64,000 nucleotides of DNA from Psychromarinibacter sp048262455 (lineage in GTDB: Bacteria > Pseudomonadota > Alphaproteobacteria > Rhodobacterales > Rhodobacteraceae). Shown here piece after piece: positions 34,770 to 45,792 of this stretch. How positions within the stretch are numbered: position 1 is the first letter of the stretch; every line of letters starts with the position of its first letter. The stretch spans positions 62,001-126,000 of the forward strand of contig JBLXFD010000010.1 of NCBI GenBank assembly GCA_048262455.1. The letters are read 5' to 3'. Under the pieces are notes generated by a model. The model was not told the DNA's origin, ran no database searches, and saw only the letters and a program-made list of their open reading frames with translations. Both the position numbers and the translations under genes were made by a program.

Positions 34770-36248
34770 TCAGACGTTCGCGGCAGAGGCTTCCTCCTTG
34801 CCCCGCAGCCCGGTGCCACGCCCCGACATCCCGCCGGAGACCTCCTCTGTCGCCTCGCCCGCCAGCGTCCGGGGCAGCACGAGGTTCAGCACGATGGCGA
34901 TCAGCGCCGCCGGCAGGATCCCCGAGGCGCCGAGGATGCGCAGCCCGTCCGGCAGGTGCTGCAGCGCGTTGGCCGCGCCGGGCGCCACGTTCATCACCTC
35001 CAGCTGCAGGCCCAGCCCCACCGACAGGGCCACCGCGAAGATCACCATGTTGCGGCGGTTCCACGTCACGTCGGACAGCATCGACACGCCCGCCGCCACC
35101 ACCATACCGAACATCACGATCACCCCGCCGCCCAGCACCTCGATCGGCACCGTGCGGACCAGCCCGCCCACCTTGGGCACCAGCCCGCAGACGATCAGGA
35201 AGATCGCGCCGATGGTCACCACGTGGCGGCTCATCACCCCGGTCATGGCGATCAGCCCGACGTTCTGGCTGAAAGAGGTATTGGGAAGCCCGCCGAAGAT
35301 GCCCGCCACCGCGGTGCCAAGGCCATCGGCATAGGTGGCGCCGGCGATCTCGCGGTCGGTGGCCTCGCGCCCCGCGCCGCCCTTGGTGATCCCCGACACG
35401 TCGCCCACCGTCTCGACCGCAGAGACGAAGGCCATCAGGCAGAAGCCGATGATCGCCGCCGCCGAGAACTCCACCCCGTACAGGAAGGGCCGCGGCAGCG
35501 CGAAGGCGGCCGAATTGTTCCAGGACGCGGCCACCGCCTCGAAGGGCAGCTTGCCGACGGCGAGGCAGTAGAGATAGCCCACGACGATGCCGAGCAGCAC
35601 CGCAGAGACCGACAGCATCCCCCGCGCGAAGAACTTCAGCCCCAGCGTGACGAAGATCACGATCAGCGCCGGCAGCCAGCTGGACAGCGAGCCGTAGCTT
35701 TCGGCCCCCGAGGCCTTGGCCGGCACGCCGCCCGCCGCGTACTCGATCCCCACCTTGACCAGCGCGAGGCCGATCATCGTCACCACCAGCCCGGTGACCA
35801 GCGGCGGCAGCGCAAAGCGCACCTTGCCGATCACGGTGCCCAGCAGCGCGTGGAACAGCCCGCCCACCAGCACCCCGCCGAAAAGCGCGGCCAGCCCGTC
35901 GACACCCTTGCCGGCCACCAGCGGGATCATGATCGGGATGAAGGCGAAGGAGGTCCCCTGCACGATCGGCAGCGCCGCCCCCACGGGGCCGATGGTCACG
36001 GTCTGCAGCAGCGTCGCGACCCCGGCGAACAGCATCGACATCTGGATCAGGTACAGCAGCTGCGGAAAGTCCGGGCTGTTCGAGCCGAAGCCGAAGCCCG
36101 CCGCCCCCGCCACGATGATCGCCGGCGTGACGTTCGACACGAACATCGCCAGCACGTGCTGGATGCCCAGCGGAATGGCGCGGTGGAGCGCCGGCGTATA
36201 GTTGGGATCGCGCAGCTGCTCTGGCGTCCCGATCGATGTCCCGGCCAT
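34770..36248 (-). CDS. nucleobase:cation symporter-2 (xanthine/urate-type permease)
   Basis: A 492-residue polytopic permease of the NCS2 (uracil-xanthine permease) family. About 12-14 hydrophobic helices are visible. Landmarks: LGIQHVLAMFVSN near the N-terminus, GTSFAFIPIM in the third helix, and the signature GGLPNTSFSQNVGLIAMTGVMSRHV. With allA and puuE-uraD upstream on the same strand, the likely cargo is urate, xanthine or another purine. The ATG at 36248 gives the normal N-terminus; the longer open frame upstream crosses the end of allA and is not used. It is the last gene of the cluster. Confidence 0.92.
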   Translation of the reverse strand: MAGTSIGTPEQLRDPNYTPALHRAIPLGIQHVLAMFVSNVTPAIIVAGAAGFGFGSNSPDFPQLLYLIQMSMLFAGVATLLQTVTIGPVGAALPIVQGTSFAFIPIMIPLVAGKGVDGLAALFGGVLVGGLFHALLGTVIGKVRFALPPLVTGLVVTMIGLALVKVGIEYAAGGVPAKASGAESYGSLSSWLPALIVIFVTLGLKFFARGMLSVSAVLLGIVVGYLYCLAVGKLPFEAVAASWNNSAAFALPRPFLYGVEFSAAAIIGFCLMAFVSAVETVGDVSGITKGGAGREATDREIAGATYADGLGTAVAGIFGGLPNTSFSQNVGLIAMTGVMSRHVVTIGAIFLIVCGLVPKVGGLVRTVPIEVLGGGVIVMFGMVVAAGVSMLSDVTWNRRNMVIFAVALSVGLGLQLEVMNVAPGAANALQHLPDGLRILGASGILPAALIAIVLNLVLPRTLAGEATEEVSGGMSGRGTGLRGKEEASAANV

Positions 36249-36276
36249 TCGTGTTCCTTCCTTGCGTTGCCCAATG

Positions 36277-36789
36277 TCACCCCGCGCCGTCGCAACCCTC
36301 CCCCGGCTGGACGAGATACGGGGTCTCGAAATGATGTTCTTCCAGGTTCGCACCGTCGCCGATCCGGTCGATCACCGCGAACAGGCCCGGCGCGTGCAGG
36401 GGCGTCAGCACCCCGTGCCAGGTGCCGCGCAGGTAGTTGACTGCCTGCCCGGGCGCCGCGACGAAGGCCTGCGGAGTGCCGGGGGCGCCGCCCGCGTCGG
36501 GGGCGACCACCACCAGGAACGGGTGCTGGGACATGGGCACGAAGGCCTGGCTGCCCTCGGGGTGCCGTTCGAGCAGCGCCACGGGAACGGGCCAACTTGC
36601 GATCTCGCTGGAGAACAGGCTGATGCCGGCGCGGCCGCCGGGGCCGAAGTCCAGCCGCGCCCGGTCGTGGAAACGTCCGCAGCGGCCGGCGTTGATCATC
36701 CTGTCGGGGCTGCCCGTCACCTCCAGCACGTCGCCGAAGGGCGCGAAGGCCTCGGCGGTCAGCGGGCGGGCGGTGAGGGTGCGGCTCAT
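36277..36789 (-). CDS. allA: ureidoglycolate lyase
   Basis: A 170-residue AllA-family enzyme that splits (S)-ureidoglycolate to glyoxylate and urea, late in allantoin degradation. Landmarks: LTAEAFAPFGDVLE at the N-terminus, MINAGRCGRFHD, FVPMSQHPFLVVVAP, and the active-site NYLRGTWHGVLTPL. It starts within the puuE-uraD stop (ATGA overlap), so it is translationally coupled, and lies 28 bp before the permease. The cysteine-containing C-terminus (GEGCDGAG) is slightly longer than usual. Cluster context makes the call firm. Confidence 0.93.
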   Translation of the reverse strand: MSRTLTARPLTAEAFAPFGDVLEVTGSPDRMINAGRCGRFHDRARLDFGPGGRAGISLFSSEIASWPVPVALLERHPEGSQAFVPMSQHPFLVVVAPDAGGAPGTPQAFVAAPGQAVNYLRGTWHGVLTPLHAPGLFAVIDRIGDGANLEEHHFETPYLVQPGEGCDGAG

Positions 36790-38195
36790 CCCAGCTTCTC
36801 GCGCAGGCGCAGTTCCGCGATCCGCTCCACCTGCCGGCAGGCCTCGGCGAACTCGGTCGCGCGGTCGTTGCCGATGCGGCGGCGGAAGGCCTCGAGGATC
36901 GTGGCCTTGGTGTTGTCGCGCACCGCGATGATGAAGGGAAAGCCGTGTTTAGCCGTGTATTCGTCGTTCAGCCGCGTGAACTCCGCCCGCTCGGCATCGG
37001 TCAGCGCGTCCAGCCCGGCCGAGGATTGCTCGGCGGTGGACTCCTCGGTCAGCCGCTTCGCCGCCGCCAGCTTGCCCGCGAGGTCGGGATGCGCGGTCAG
37101 CACGCCAAGGCGCCGTTCCTCGGGGGCCGTGCGGAAGACCCGCGCCAAGGCGGAATGGACGCCGGTGGCGCTGTCATGGGCAGGGCCCAGTTCCAGCCCG
37201 TGGGCTTCCTCTGCGACCCAGGGCGAATGCTCGAAGATGCCGCCGAACGCCTCCACGAAGGTCTGCCGGTCCATCTGCGAGGGGCGCGGCCGGGCCGAGG
37301 GCGGGTGCCGCCGGGCCCAGTGTTCGGCGATCTGCAGGCGGGTGGCGAACCAGACGCCCTCGTGCCCGCGGAAGTAGTCCAGCGCCCGCTGCAGCGCGGC
37401 GGCCCGGCTGGGCCGGCCGATCAGGCGGCAGTGCAGCCCGATCGACAGCATCTTCGGCGCCCCCGCCGCGCCCTCGGCGTAAAGCACGTCGAAGGCGTCC
37501 CGCAGCATGGTCTCGAAATCCGCCCCGGTGGCAAAACCGGCCTGGATCGCGAAGCGCATGTCGTTGCAGTCCATGGTATAGGGCACGATCAGCTGGTCGC
37601 GCCCGCCGGCCTTCATCCAGTATGGCAGGTCGTCGGCGTAACTGTCGGCGATATAGGCGAAATCTCCCTCCTCTGCCGCCAGGTCAACGGTGTTCATGGA
37701 ACAGCGCCCGGTGTACCAGCCCCGCGGCGCGGCGCCGGTGACCTCGGTGTGCAGGCGGATCGCCTCGCGGATCTGGGCGCGCTCCTCCTCGGGGGGCATG
37801 TCCTTGTGCTCGACCCACTTCAGCCCGTGGCTGGCGATCTCCCACCCCGCTGCGCCCATGGCCGCCACCTGTTCGGGCGAGCGGGCCAGCGCGGTGGCGA
37901 CTCCGTAGACGGTGACGGGGGTGTCCTTCAGCATCCGGTGCAGCCGCCAGAACCCGGCCCGCGCGCCATATTCGTAGATCGATTCCATGTTCCAGTGCCG
38001 CTGCCCCGGCCAGGGCTGCGCGCCGGTGATCTCGGACAGGAAGGCCTCCGAGGCCGCGTCGCCGTGCAGCACGCAGTTCTCGCCGCCCTCCTCGTAGTTC
38101 AGCACGATCTGCACGGCGATCCTCGCGCCGCCGGGCCAGTTGGCCGCCGGAGGGGTCGCACCATGGCCGGTCATGTCACGGGGATAGCGCGTCAA
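36786..38195 (-). CDS. bifunctional allantoinase (PuuE type) - OHCU decarboxylase (UraD) fusion
   Basis: A 469-residue fusion of two enzymes of urate breakdown. Residues ~15-300 are a polysaccharide-deacetylase-fold allantoinase: LNYEEGGENCVLHGD, EYGARAGFWRL, IASHGLKWVEH and RGWYTGRCSMNT are characteristic of PuuE, which works without the zinc site of classical allantoinase. Residues ~308-469 are UraD, which decarboxylates 2-oxo-4-hydroxy-4-carboxy-5-ureidoimidazoline; TAHPDLAGK carries its catalytic His (about 369). It is divergent from uraH, whose product makes the UraD substrate. It leads the puuE-uraD, allA, permease transcript. Uricase and allantoicase are not in the window. Confidence 0.92.
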   Translation of the reverse strand: MTRYPRDMTGHGATPPAANWPGGARIAVQIVLNYEEGGENCVLHGDAASEAFLSEITGAQPWPGQRHWNMESIYEYGARAGFWRLHRMLKDTPVTVYGVATALARSPEQVAAMGAAGWEIASHGLKWVEHKDMPPEEERAQIREAIRLHTEVTGAAPRGWYTGRCSMNTVDLAAEEGDFAYIADSYADDLPYWMKAGGRDQLIVPYTMDCNDMRFAIQAGFATGADFETMLRDAFDVLYAEGAAGAPKMLSIGLHCRLIGRPSRAAALQRALDYFRGHEGVWFATRLQIAEHWARRHPPSARPRPSQMDRQTFVEAFGGIFEHSPWVAEEAHGLELGPAHDSATGVHSALARVFRTAPEERRLGVLTAHPDLAGKLAAAKRLTEESTAEQSSAGLDALTDAERAEFTRLNDEYTAKHGFPFIIAVRDNTKATILEAFRRRIGNDRATEFAEACRQVERIAELRLREKLG

Positions 38196-38352
38196 TTGAG
38201 GTTCCTTTCCGGGCGTGCTGCCTTGTAGACCAGGGCAAGGGAGAAATCTTTCAAATGATACCTGAAGGTGTTTCCTTCCGCCCGTCCCCGGCCACGCTTT
38301 GCCGCGCCGGGGCGGGCACGGCTATAAGACCCCGAAACCAGGAGGAACGTCC

Positions 38353-38706
38353 ATGTCCGGCTACCTGACCACCCATGTGCTCGACACCGCCCGCGGCCGC
38401 CCGGCCGCAGGCCTGAAGATCGAGCTGTTCCGCCTGGAGGGCGAGACGCGGACCCACCTGAACACGCTGGTCACCAACGCCGACGGGCGCACGGACGAGC
38501 AGATCCTGCCCGCCGAGCGGTTCGAGACGGGGGTGTACGAGCTGGTATTCCACGCGGGGAACTACTTGGACGGGTGTGGGACGCCGGCCGAGAGCCCGCG
38601 GTTCCTCGACACCATCCCCCTGCGCTTCGGCATGTCCGAGGCGGCGCATTACCACGTGCCGCTGCTGCTGTCGCCGTTCGGGTATAGTACGTATCGGGGG
38701 AGTTAG
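38353..38706 (+). CDS. uraH: 5-hydroxyisourate hydrolase
   Basis: A 117-residue transthyretin-like enzyme that hydrolyses 5-hydroxyisourate, the product of uricase. The family signatures are the N-terminal LTTHVLDTARGRPA, the central TNADGRTDEQIL, and the C-terminal YHVPLLLSPFGYSTYRGS ending with the diagnostic YRGS. All active-site residues (His8, Arg near 45, His and Tyr in the tail) appear present. AGGAGGAACG gives a strong ribosome-binding site. It is divergent from the fusion gene; the 157-bp gap probably holds shared control of the pathway. Confidence 0.95.
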   Translation: MSGYLTTHVLDTARGRPAAGLKIELFRLEGETRTHLNTLVTNADGRTDEQILPAERFETGVYELVFHAGNYLDGCGTPAESPRFLDTIPLRFGMSEAAHYHVPLLLSPFGYSTYRGS

Positions 38707-38737
38707 GGGGCGGGTCAGCGCGCCGACCATCAGGTGC

Positions 38738-39195
38738 GGTAGGGCGGGGTTCACCCCGCCATGGCTCAACGCAAGCCTGCCCGTGGGCTGGCGTCGCCTA
38801 CCCCCGGCGCAGGCACTTTATCTCAGCCAAATCCGCGAACAGAATGATCGTTGCCCTGCGGCCCTCGAAGCGCCAGCCCGCCGGAACGGGCAGGCGCTCG
38901 CCCCCGCGCCTTCGGCTTGTTCGGGGGCTGATCAACGCTTCATCCGAACGACACGGTAGGGCGGGGTTCACCCCGCCAATGCGCAACGCCCGCCTGCCCG
39001 TGGGCTGGCGCTGCCGACCTCCGGCATACGCACTTTATCCCGGCCACATCCGCGCGCAGAATAAGCCTCACCCTGCAGCTCCAAAGCGCCAGCCCGCCGG
39101 AACGGGCAGGCGCTCGCCCCCGCGCCTGCGGCTTGTCCGGGGGCTGATCAGCGCTTCGTTCGAGTATGCCGTAGGCCGGGGTTCACCCCGCCACT
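38738..39195. repeat. family B structured repeats, locus 3 (two units)
   Basis: This occupies most of the 597-bp convergent gap between uraH and rpoD. H1 hairpins are at 38743-38760, 38960-38977 and (with one mismatch, GCCGGGG/CCCCGCC) about 39175-39192; two plus-oriented units of ~217 bp lie between. CTTTAT...GCCA is at 38816 and 39033; H3 (AGCGCCAGCCCG/CGGGCAGGCGCT) is perfect in both. H4 is GCCCCCG/CGGGGGC in both, with inner loops TTC and TGC. Between the array and rpoD lie ~80 bp with the rpoD terminator. Confidence 0.85.
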
Positions 39196-39275
39196 CCGGA
39201 GCCGGCAAACTTCGAAGGCAGCAGTCGCCCTGAGGCAACGAGACGGCCACGACAACCAACCTCCGCACTCCAATG

Positions 39276-39300
39276 AAAAGGGCGCCTCCCGGCGCCCCTT
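39276..39300 (-). terminator. rho-independent terminator of rpoD
   Basis: Read on the minus strand, the stem GGGGCGCC/GGCGCCC (loop GGGA) is followed by TTTT. It begins 4 bp after the rpoD stop codon, which is close but workable. Confidence 0.8.
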
Positions 39301-39303
39301 CAA

Positions 39304-41292
<1,989 letters not shown>

Positions 41293-41411
41293 GCGGCACT
41301 CCTTCCAAAAGCGCGGGTCTGATTCGGAGCATCCTACCGAATCATGAAGTGCGAATCACTGATCCGAACTTCTTTACCTTGTTTTCTTTACTTGTTCGTC
41401 ACCGAATCGCT

Positions 41412-43436
41412 TCACCGGGGACGATCCTGCGTTTTCGTGAACTCGATTCGGCTCAGCAAAGTTTCAAAGGCGCTGCGCTCGTCCTTGCTCATCCGGGCCC
41501 CGCTGGGCGCGGTTTCGTACTCCGTCCGGTCCTCCGTGGACCCGTGTTCCGCCCGCTGCCGCGCCTGTGCCGCCTGGCCAAGACGCCACGTCAGCCCCTC
41601 GTCGGCCAGCCTTTCAATGTCCTCCACCGCCTCGCGGATCTCGCGCTCGGCGCCGCGGAAGGCCTCGAGCTTGGCGAATTCCTCGGCAAGGCATTGCATG
41701 GCCGCCTCGCGGTCCTGCGGGTGACGGATCGCCGGAATGACGGCTATGTGGCTTTGCGCGTAGAGCTTTTCAAGGGCGTCCTCGCCCACCTCCCGCGCCA
41801 CCTGCCCGCGCAGGTCCCCCGGCTCGGCGGAGGCCTGCCGCAGGAGCGCCGCGCGCAGCAGCGCGTGTTCCGGCGCGGCGCAGTCCAGACCTTCAAGATC
41901 GCCGGAGAATTCGGCCAGCAGGTAGGGGTGCGCCAGCAGCACCGCAAGGATCACCGCCTCGCGCAGGTGTTCCTCCACCCGGCCCTGATTGGCCACCAGC
42001 ACCGACATCTTCGCGGTGGGCGTCGCCCCCTCGGGCGCCTTCTGCCAGCGGCCGCCGACGAAGCTGCCTGCGGGCCGCCGGGCACCGCCGCCCTGGCCGG
42101 GGGTGAAGACCTGCGCGCCACCCTGGTTGCCCCCCGGGCCGCTCCCTCCCCGTCCACCGCGGAACAGGGTCCAGCGCATCTGGTTAAGTTCCTCGCCGTA
42201 GTGCCGGCGCAGGCTGGGATCGGGGATCGCGCGCACCGCCTCGCGCAGGGACTTGTCCAGCATCGCCTTGCGCTCGGGGCTGTCGAAGACCTTGCCTTCC
42301 GTCTCGCGCCGCCAGAGCAGCGCCACCAGCGGCTGCGCCTCGGCCAGCAGCTTTTCCATCGCCTCTGCGCCGCCCGCGCGGATCACGTCGTCGGGGTCCT
42401 GCCCCGGCGGCATCAGCGCGAAACGCAGCGACTTGCCGGCCTCCAGCTGCGGCAGCACCATGTCGATCAGCCGCATGGCCGCGCGCAGGCCGGCGGTGTC
42501 GCCATCGAGCGCGATGATCGGCTCGGGTGCCATGCGCCAGAGCAGCGCCAGCTGGGTCTCGGTGATCGCGGTGCCCAGCGGCGCCACCGCGCCGCCGAAG
42601 CCCGCCTCGGACAGCGCGATCACGTCCATGTAGCCCTCGGCCACGATCAGCGGCTGGCCCTTGCCCGCCGCCTCGCGGGCCGGTCCGTGGTTGAACAGGC
42701 TGCGGCCCTTGTCGAACAGCGCGGTCTCGGGCGAGTTAAGGTACTTGGCTCGCGCGTTCGGGTCCATCGCCCGCCCGCCCAGCGCGATGGCGCGGCCGCG
42801 GGCGTCGCGGATCGGGAAGATGATGCGGCCGCGGAACCTGTCGTAGGGCGCGCCGCCGCCCTCGGGCCGGGCGCAAAGCCCCGCGTCCACCGCCAGGTCG
42901 GCCGCGACGCCCTTGCCGGTGAGGTGGGTCAGCATTCCCTGCCGCACGTCGGGGGCGAACCCGATCTGCCAGCGCGCCTGCGCCGCCTCGGACAGCCCGC
43001 GCCGTTCCAGGTAGGCCCGCGCCTCGGCCGCCGCGCCGGTTTTCAGCTGCAGGCGGTAGTGCTGCACCGCCTGCTCCATCACCTCGGCCAGCTGGGTGCG
43101 GCGGTCGGCCTTCTGCTGGGCCACCGGATCGCGGGCGGGCATGGGCATTCCGGCCTCGCGGGCGAGGATCTCCACCGCCTCCATGAAGCCGACGTTTTCG
43201 GTCTCGCGCACGAAGGAGATGGCGTCGCCCTTGGCGTGGCAGCCGAAGCAGTAGTAGTAGCCCTTGCGGTCATCCACATGGAAAGAGGCGGATTTTTCCT
43301 CGTGGAACGGGCACGAGGCCCACATGTCGCCCTTGCCGGGGGTCGACTTGCGATCCCAGGTCAGCTTGCGCCCGGCCACCTGCGCCATCGAGGTGCGGCT
43401 ACGCAGTTCGTCGAGGAAACCGGGGGGCAGACTCAT
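41412..43436 (-). CDS. dnaG: DNA primase
   Basis: A 674-residue primase that makes RNA primers at the replication fork. The N-terminal CHC2 zinc finger has Cys42, His45, Cys63 and Cys66 (SCPFHEEKSAS and YYCFGCHAKGD). The catalytic core follows with IIFPIRDARGRAIALGGRAM and the TOPRIM segment PLIVAEGYMDVIAL (metal-binding Glu) and ALDGDTAGLRAA. A C-terminal helicase-binding domain is present. Start ATG at 43436 (MSLPPGF) is preferred to an upstream ATG by family length. With rpoD it forms the macromolecular-synthesis pair, but rpsU is absent from its usual upstream place. Confidence 0.96.
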   Translation of the reverse strand: MSLPPGFLDELRSRTSMAQVAGRKLTWDRKSTPGKGDMWASCPFHEEKSASFHVDDRKGYYYCFGCHAKGDAISFVRETENVGFMEAVEILAREAGMPMPARDPVAQQKADRRTQLAEVMEQAVQHYRLQLKTGAAAEARAYLERRGLSEAAQARWQIGFAPDVRQGMLTHLTGKGVAADLAVDAGLCARPEGGGAPYDRFRGRIIFPIRDARGRAIALGGRAMDPNARAKYLNSPETALFDKGRSLFNHGPAREAAGKGQPLIVAEGYMDVIALSEAGFGGAVAPLGTAITETQLALLWRMAPEPIIALDGDTAGLRAAMRLIDMVLPQLEAGKSLRFALMPPGQDPDDVIRAGGAEAMEKLLAEAQPLVALLWRRETEGKVFDSPERKAMLDKSLREAVRAIPDPSLRRHYGEELNQMRWTLFRGGRGGSGPGGNQGGAQVFTPGQGGGARRPAGSFVGGRWQKAPEGATPTAKMSVLVANQGRVEEHLREAVILAVLLAHPYLLAEFSGDLEGLDCAAPEHALLRAALLRQASAEPGDLRGQVAREVGEDALEKLYAQSHIAVIPAIRHPQDREAAMQCLAEEFAKLEAFRGAEREIREAVEDIERLADEGLTWRLGQAAQARQRAEHGSTEDRTEYETAPSGARMSKDERSAFETLLSRIEFTKTQDRPR

Positions 43437-43519
43437 GGGCGCGATCATCGGCCGGCGGTGCGGGAATGTCCAGTTGGCGACGTTCGGGTCGGCGGGGCGA
43501 CGTCGGGGCGGGTTGGGGG

Positions 43520-43868
43520 GTGCCGTGGCGGGGTGAACCCCGCCCTACATCTGAACGGAGTGCTGATGTGCCCCGAACAAGCCGAAGGCACATTTCCCGA
43601 GAGCGGTAGGGCGGGGTTCACCCCGCCATGGCGCAACGTGAGCCTGCCCGTGGGCTGGCGCTGCTGCCCTCCGGCATACGCACTTTATCCCAAACAAGTC
43701 CGCGCTCCGAATGAGCGTTGCCCTGCAGCTCCAAAGCGCCAGCCCGCCCGGACGGGCAGGCGCTCGCCCCCGCGCCTGCGGCTTGTTCGGGGGCTGGTCG
43801 GCGCGTCGTTCGAAGGCGGTAGGGCGGGGTTCACCCCGCCACGGCGCAACGTCAGCCTGCCCGTCGCC
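43520..43868. repeat. family B structured repeats, locus 4 (head-to-head, one full unit)
   Basis: This lies between the TadG-like gene and dnaG, both on the minus strand. A partial unit in minus orientation (H1 at about 43527, then its H4 remnant to ~43596) meets a full plus-oriented unit (H1 at ~43609 to ~43815), followed by another H1 and a truncated 5' arm that breaks off at CCTGCCCGTCG, two or three bases before the TAG stop of the TadG-like gene. H4 of the full unit is GCCCCCG/CGGGGGC. In the inverted remnant the original outer stem is lost, but flanking ATGTGCC/GGCACAT pairs instead. Confidence 0.8.
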
Positions 43869-43870
43869 CC

Positions 43871-45178
43871 CTACCCCGCCAGCCGAAACAGCGGCGCCTC
43901 GAAGTTCTGCTCCATCCCCGTGCCGCAGAACCCCATCTGCGCCCGCGAGGTGCCGTCGATCTCGCCCCCCGCGATGATCGAGGCGCCCTCGATCCCGGTG
44001 GCGCTGGCGGCGAAGTCGATGTCGCCGCTGGCGATCAGCTGGCCGCCGTACATACCCAGCTTGGCCGGGAAGCGCATGCTGCCGAGCGTCAGGATCTGTG
44101 CCCCGCCCCCGGTGGCGCAGCCGTCGTCGCGCCCCACGGTCAGGCTGGAGGAGGACTTGATCGCGTTCGAGCCGGTATCCCGCGAGGCGATCACCACGTC
44201 GTGCAGCTCGACCCCCTGGCCGAAGCTGACGGCGCAGTCGGTGACCAGCACCAGGTTCTCCAGCACCACGTCGCCGCTGATGCTGATGGTGCCGTTCCGG
44301 CAGGTGCTGGTGTGGATCCGGTTCTCGGTGAAATCGTCCGCCTCGAGGTTGTTCTTCTTGGTCAGCCGCACCGGTGTCCGGTTGTGGATGTAGGAGGGCG
44401 TGAGCGTGGGGTCGCCCGCCTCCAGCCCGTCCATCATCGCCGACAGGCGCGACAGCACGCGGATCCGGTACTGCGCCTCGCGCAGCGCCTCTTCCAGCCC
44501 CTCGTTGTGGTTCTGCGCCTCGACATTGTCCTTGTTGGGCATGGACACGGTGACGCCGGGCTCGAAGTAGTTGTTGGAGGAAAACTCCACGTGGCTGTTG
44601 GAATGGATGCAGAAGCCGTTGAGGAAGCTGTTGTTCGACTGCATGTCCACCCGCCCCTCGGCCACGAAACCCTCGCGCAGGCAGGCGGGGTTGTAGGTCT
44701 CGAAGACGGCCATGGACACCACGTCCCAGCTCGAGATGCCGACGAAGTTCAGCAGGAAGGCCCGGGCGGCGTTGTGGCGCTCGGCCAGCTGGCCGGTGTT
44801 GATCACCACCGCGTCGCGCGAGGTGTTGTCGATGGTGAAGACCTGGGCGTCCCGGTCCCAGCGGCCGAAATTCACGTCCTCGGGCAGCAGTACCTTGCCG
44901 TAGCTGCCCGGCGGCAGCGAGCCCTCGACAATCCGCACCGCGGCGGCGCGGGCGGTGTCGAGGTCCTCGTCCTGGCGCACGTAAAGCGCGGCATGGGCGG
45001 CGGCGTCGGCGGCGGTCTGCAGCGCGGTGCGGGTGCGGTAGGCATAGCCCACGTCCAGCGCCAGCCCGCCGAAGATCATCCCGCCCAGCAGGACGTACAG
45101 ACCGAAGGCGGTAAGGGCCCCCTCTTCGCGGCGGGCGAAGCGGCCCAGCGCGCGGCGCAGACTTGCGGTGAGGCCCAT
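43871..45178 (-). CDS. Tad-type pilus-assembly TadG-like protein
   Basis: A 435-residue protein with a TadE/TadG-type N-terminus: basic residues, then REEGALTAFGLYVLLGGMIFGGLALDVGYAYRTRTALQTAADAAAHAALY, in which the glutamate before a hydrophobic helix (about residues 24-46) marks pseudopilin-like substrates. The large remainder should be periplasmic. It contains Asn- and Gly-rich stretches and a right-handed beta-helix-like run (repeated short strands with VDMQSNNSF, VEFSSNNYF, ISISGDVVLEN, about residues 170-420). It is 3 bp downstream of a TadE-like gene. The exact role (pilus tip, surface adhesin) is unknown. No Tad ATPase or secretin gene is in the window. Confidence 0.75.
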   Translation of the reverse strand: MGLTASLRRALGRFARREEGALTAFGLYVLLGGMIFGGLALDVGYAYRTRTALQTAADAAAHAALYVRQDEDLDTARAAAVRIVEGSLPPGSYGKVLLPEDVNFGRWDRDAQVFTIDNTSRDAVVINTGQLAERHNAARAFLLNFVGISSWDVVSMAVFETYNPACLREGFVAEGRVDMQSNNSFLNGFCIHSNSHVEFSSNNYFEPGVTVSMPNKDNVEAQNHNEGLEEALREAQYRIRVLSRLSAMMDGLEAGDPTLTPSYIHNRTPVRLTKKNNLEADDFTENRIHTSTCRNGTISISGDVVLENLVLVTDCAVSFGQGVELHDVVIASRDTGSNAIKSSSSLTVGRDDGCATGGGAQILTLGSMRFPAKLGMYGGQLIASGDIDFAASATGIEGASIIAGGEIDGTSRAQMGFCGTGMEQNFEAPLFRLAG

Positions 45179-45181
45179 GGT

Positions 45182-45583
45182 CTACATCTCCTGGTAATGC
45201 TCGGCGGACATCACCAGGTCGAACCCGGTAAGACCGGCGAACCAGCCGATGGCGTCGAGATCGCCCACCGGCACGCTGACGGTGGTCGAGATGATCCCGC
45301 TGTCCAGCCGGGTCACCACGTCGGCGCCCTCGCTGATCCCCGCCAGCCGCTCGCGGATGAAGCTTTGCGTCTCGTCGGTGCCGGACAGCCGCCCGACCGA
45401 GAAGGCCCGGTTGCCGTCCTGGATCACGCGGGTGACGAAGGTCTGGTTGTGGAAGATCATCGAGGCGTCCACCACCAGGGTGAACATGGCGATGTAGAAG
45501 GGAAACCACAGCACCGTCTCGACAGTGGCGGTGCCCTGCTCGTCCCTGAAGAACCGTTTCGCTTTGCCGCGCAGGATGTGCAT
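45182..45583 (-). CDS. TadE-like pseudopilin
   Basis: A 133-residue TadE-family protein. The N-terminus FRDEQGTATVETVLWFPFYIAMFTLVVDASMIFHNQTFVTRVIQDGNRAF is the classic pattern: a Gly/Glu processing-type motif, a hydrophobic helix with the conserved Glu, then an amphipathic stretch. The rest (about 80 residues) should lie in the periplasm. GGAG eight bases before the ATG at 45583 favours this start; an upstream ATG (45613) is open but has no such site. It is the first gene of a two-gene transcript with the TadG-like gene. Confidence 0.8.
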   Translation of the reverse strand: MHILRGKAKRFFRDEQGTATVETVLWFPFYIAMFTLVVDASMIFHNQTFVTRVIQDGNRAFSVGRLSGTDETQSFIRERLAGISEGADVVTRLDSGIISTTVSVPVGDLDAIGWFAGLTGFDLVMSAEHYQEM

Positions 45584-45766
45584 GGCGTGCTCCGACTGCC
45601 GCTTTGTCAACATACATCGTCAAGGATTGCGGCGGCACTTCGACCCCGCACTGACATTTTGGCAGCATTGTGAAATAGATAACGACAATTGCCACGATCC
45701 GGCGGCGCCGTCCCGGATCGGGGGACAGTTCAGCGCCCGGGTTCGGCGCGCGGCGCGGGCAACGGC

Positions 45767-45788
45767 GGGCGGGCGCGCAGGCCCGCCC
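45767..45788 (-). terminator. GC-rich hairpin just downstream of gdhA
   Basis: On the minus strand a perfect 8-bp stem GGGCGGGC/GCCCGCCC with a 6-base loop lies 5 bp after the gdhA stop. No T-tract follows, so it is a weak intrinsic terminator or an mRNA 3'-end stabiliser. The following ~180 bp to the TadE-like gene is AT-richer near its far end and probably carries that gene's promoter. Confidence 0.45.
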
Positions 45789-45792
45789 CCGG

